Part shown: piece after piece, positions 63,888 to 64,000 of the stretch
Layout of the letters: each line of letters begins with the position of its first letter
Position numbering within the stretch: the stretch's first letter is position 1
Assembly: GCF_011516645.4 (NCBI RefSeq)
Contig: NZ_CP088285.1
Location: 1,302,001 to 1,366,000 of the forward strand
Direction of reading: 5' to 3'
DNA length: 64,000 nt
Source: Bradyrhizobium septentrionale
GTDB taxonomy: Bacteria; Pseudomonadota; Alphaproteobacteria; Rhizobiales; Xanthobacteraceae
Made by a program: the position numbers and the translations under genes
Notes under the pieces: generated by a model
The model's database searches: none
What the model saw: only the letters and a program-made list of their open reading frames with translations
What the model was told of the DNA's origin: nothing

Positions 63888-64000
63888 AGCCAGCTCCGGG
63901 CCATCGACGGCCAATCCACCACTCGCCAATTTTCTGGATCGGCATCGCACTGTGCCTCGCAGCGATCGCGATCTACCTGTGGTCCGACGATCTTTCCTGG
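63884..64000 (+). CDS. Small membrane protein, truncated by the window end
   Basis: ATG overlapping the preceding stop; 39 residues visible. Basic N-terminus (MKPAPGHRRPIHHSP) followed by one hydrophobic helix ('IFWIGIALCLAAIAIYL') and 'WSDDLSW'. Unknown function. Confidence 0.55.
   Translation, partial: MKPAPGHRRPIHHSPIFWIGIALCLAAIAIYLWSDDLSW

Overview
The window comes from a GC-rich alphaproteobacterium, most likely Bradyrhizobium or a close relative. I base this on the MnmA, FliK/FlgD, LipA and small-protein sequences, on the GC-rich third-position bias, and on palindromic intergenic elements of a kind I recall from Bradyrhizobiaceae; no database search was run. One RNA gene is visible, a tRNA-Met(CAU). 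I saw no rRNA, CRISPR array or intact insertion sequence.

Layout. (1) About 1-13 kb: an organosulfur and sulfur-assimilation block with two LLM flavin monooxygenases, a flavin reductase, an EpsC-type serine acetyltransferase, an SsuABC-type ABC transporter and a TauD-like dioxygenase. Four of its genes are broken: an acyl-CoA-dehydrogenase-like flavoenzyme, an FAD/NAD(P) monooxygenase, a methyltransferase and a MetQ-like binding protein. Two inverted copies of a 102-bp repeat (4330-4431 and 13090-13191) bracket the 8.7 kb between them. (2) 13.2-31.8 kb: a co-directional minus-strand run, in transcription order aceE-aceF-lpdA-dctA-phaA-phaB-maeB-ndh-(cydB remnant)-dctB-dctD-phaC, with a divergent lipA. 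Together these genes could import C4-dicarboxylates, turn malate into pyruvate and acetyl-CoA, and store the carbon and reducing power as polyhydroxybutyrate. A sigma-54-type promoter and a 16-bp palindrome lie upstream of aceE, and the cluster encodes the sigma-54 activator DctD. (3) 33.9-48.6 kb: a propane (short-chain alkane) monooxygenase operon, in transcription order adh, two unknown small genes, prmA, prmB, prmC, prmD, an amidohydrolase, a DUF59/MIP18 protein and a GroEL paralogue. It is flanked on both sides by AcoR/MimR-like sigma-54 activators, and a very good sigma-54 promoter lies in front of adh. (4) 48.6-56.8 kb: malonate catabolism, with a gntR-madM-madL arm on the minus strand and a tightly overlapping mdcACDEGBH operon on the plus strand, diverging from a shared promoter region. 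(5) 57-64 kb: core-like genes (two small Bradyrhizobium-type proteins, tRNA-Met, a secreted proline-rich protein, a PmtA-like methyltransferase, mnmA, fliK, flgD) and then about 0.8 kb rich in palindromic repeats.

How they fit together. Three of the four accessory modules feed small carbon units (C3 alkane or alcohol, C3 and C4 dicarboxylates) towards acetyl-CoA, and the second module can bank acetyl-CoA as PHB. Two sigma-54 circuits, DctBD for dicarboxylates and the AcoR-like pair for the alkane operon, appear to control the two largest operons. The sulfur block looks decayed and is bounded by repeats, unlike the intact modules to its right.
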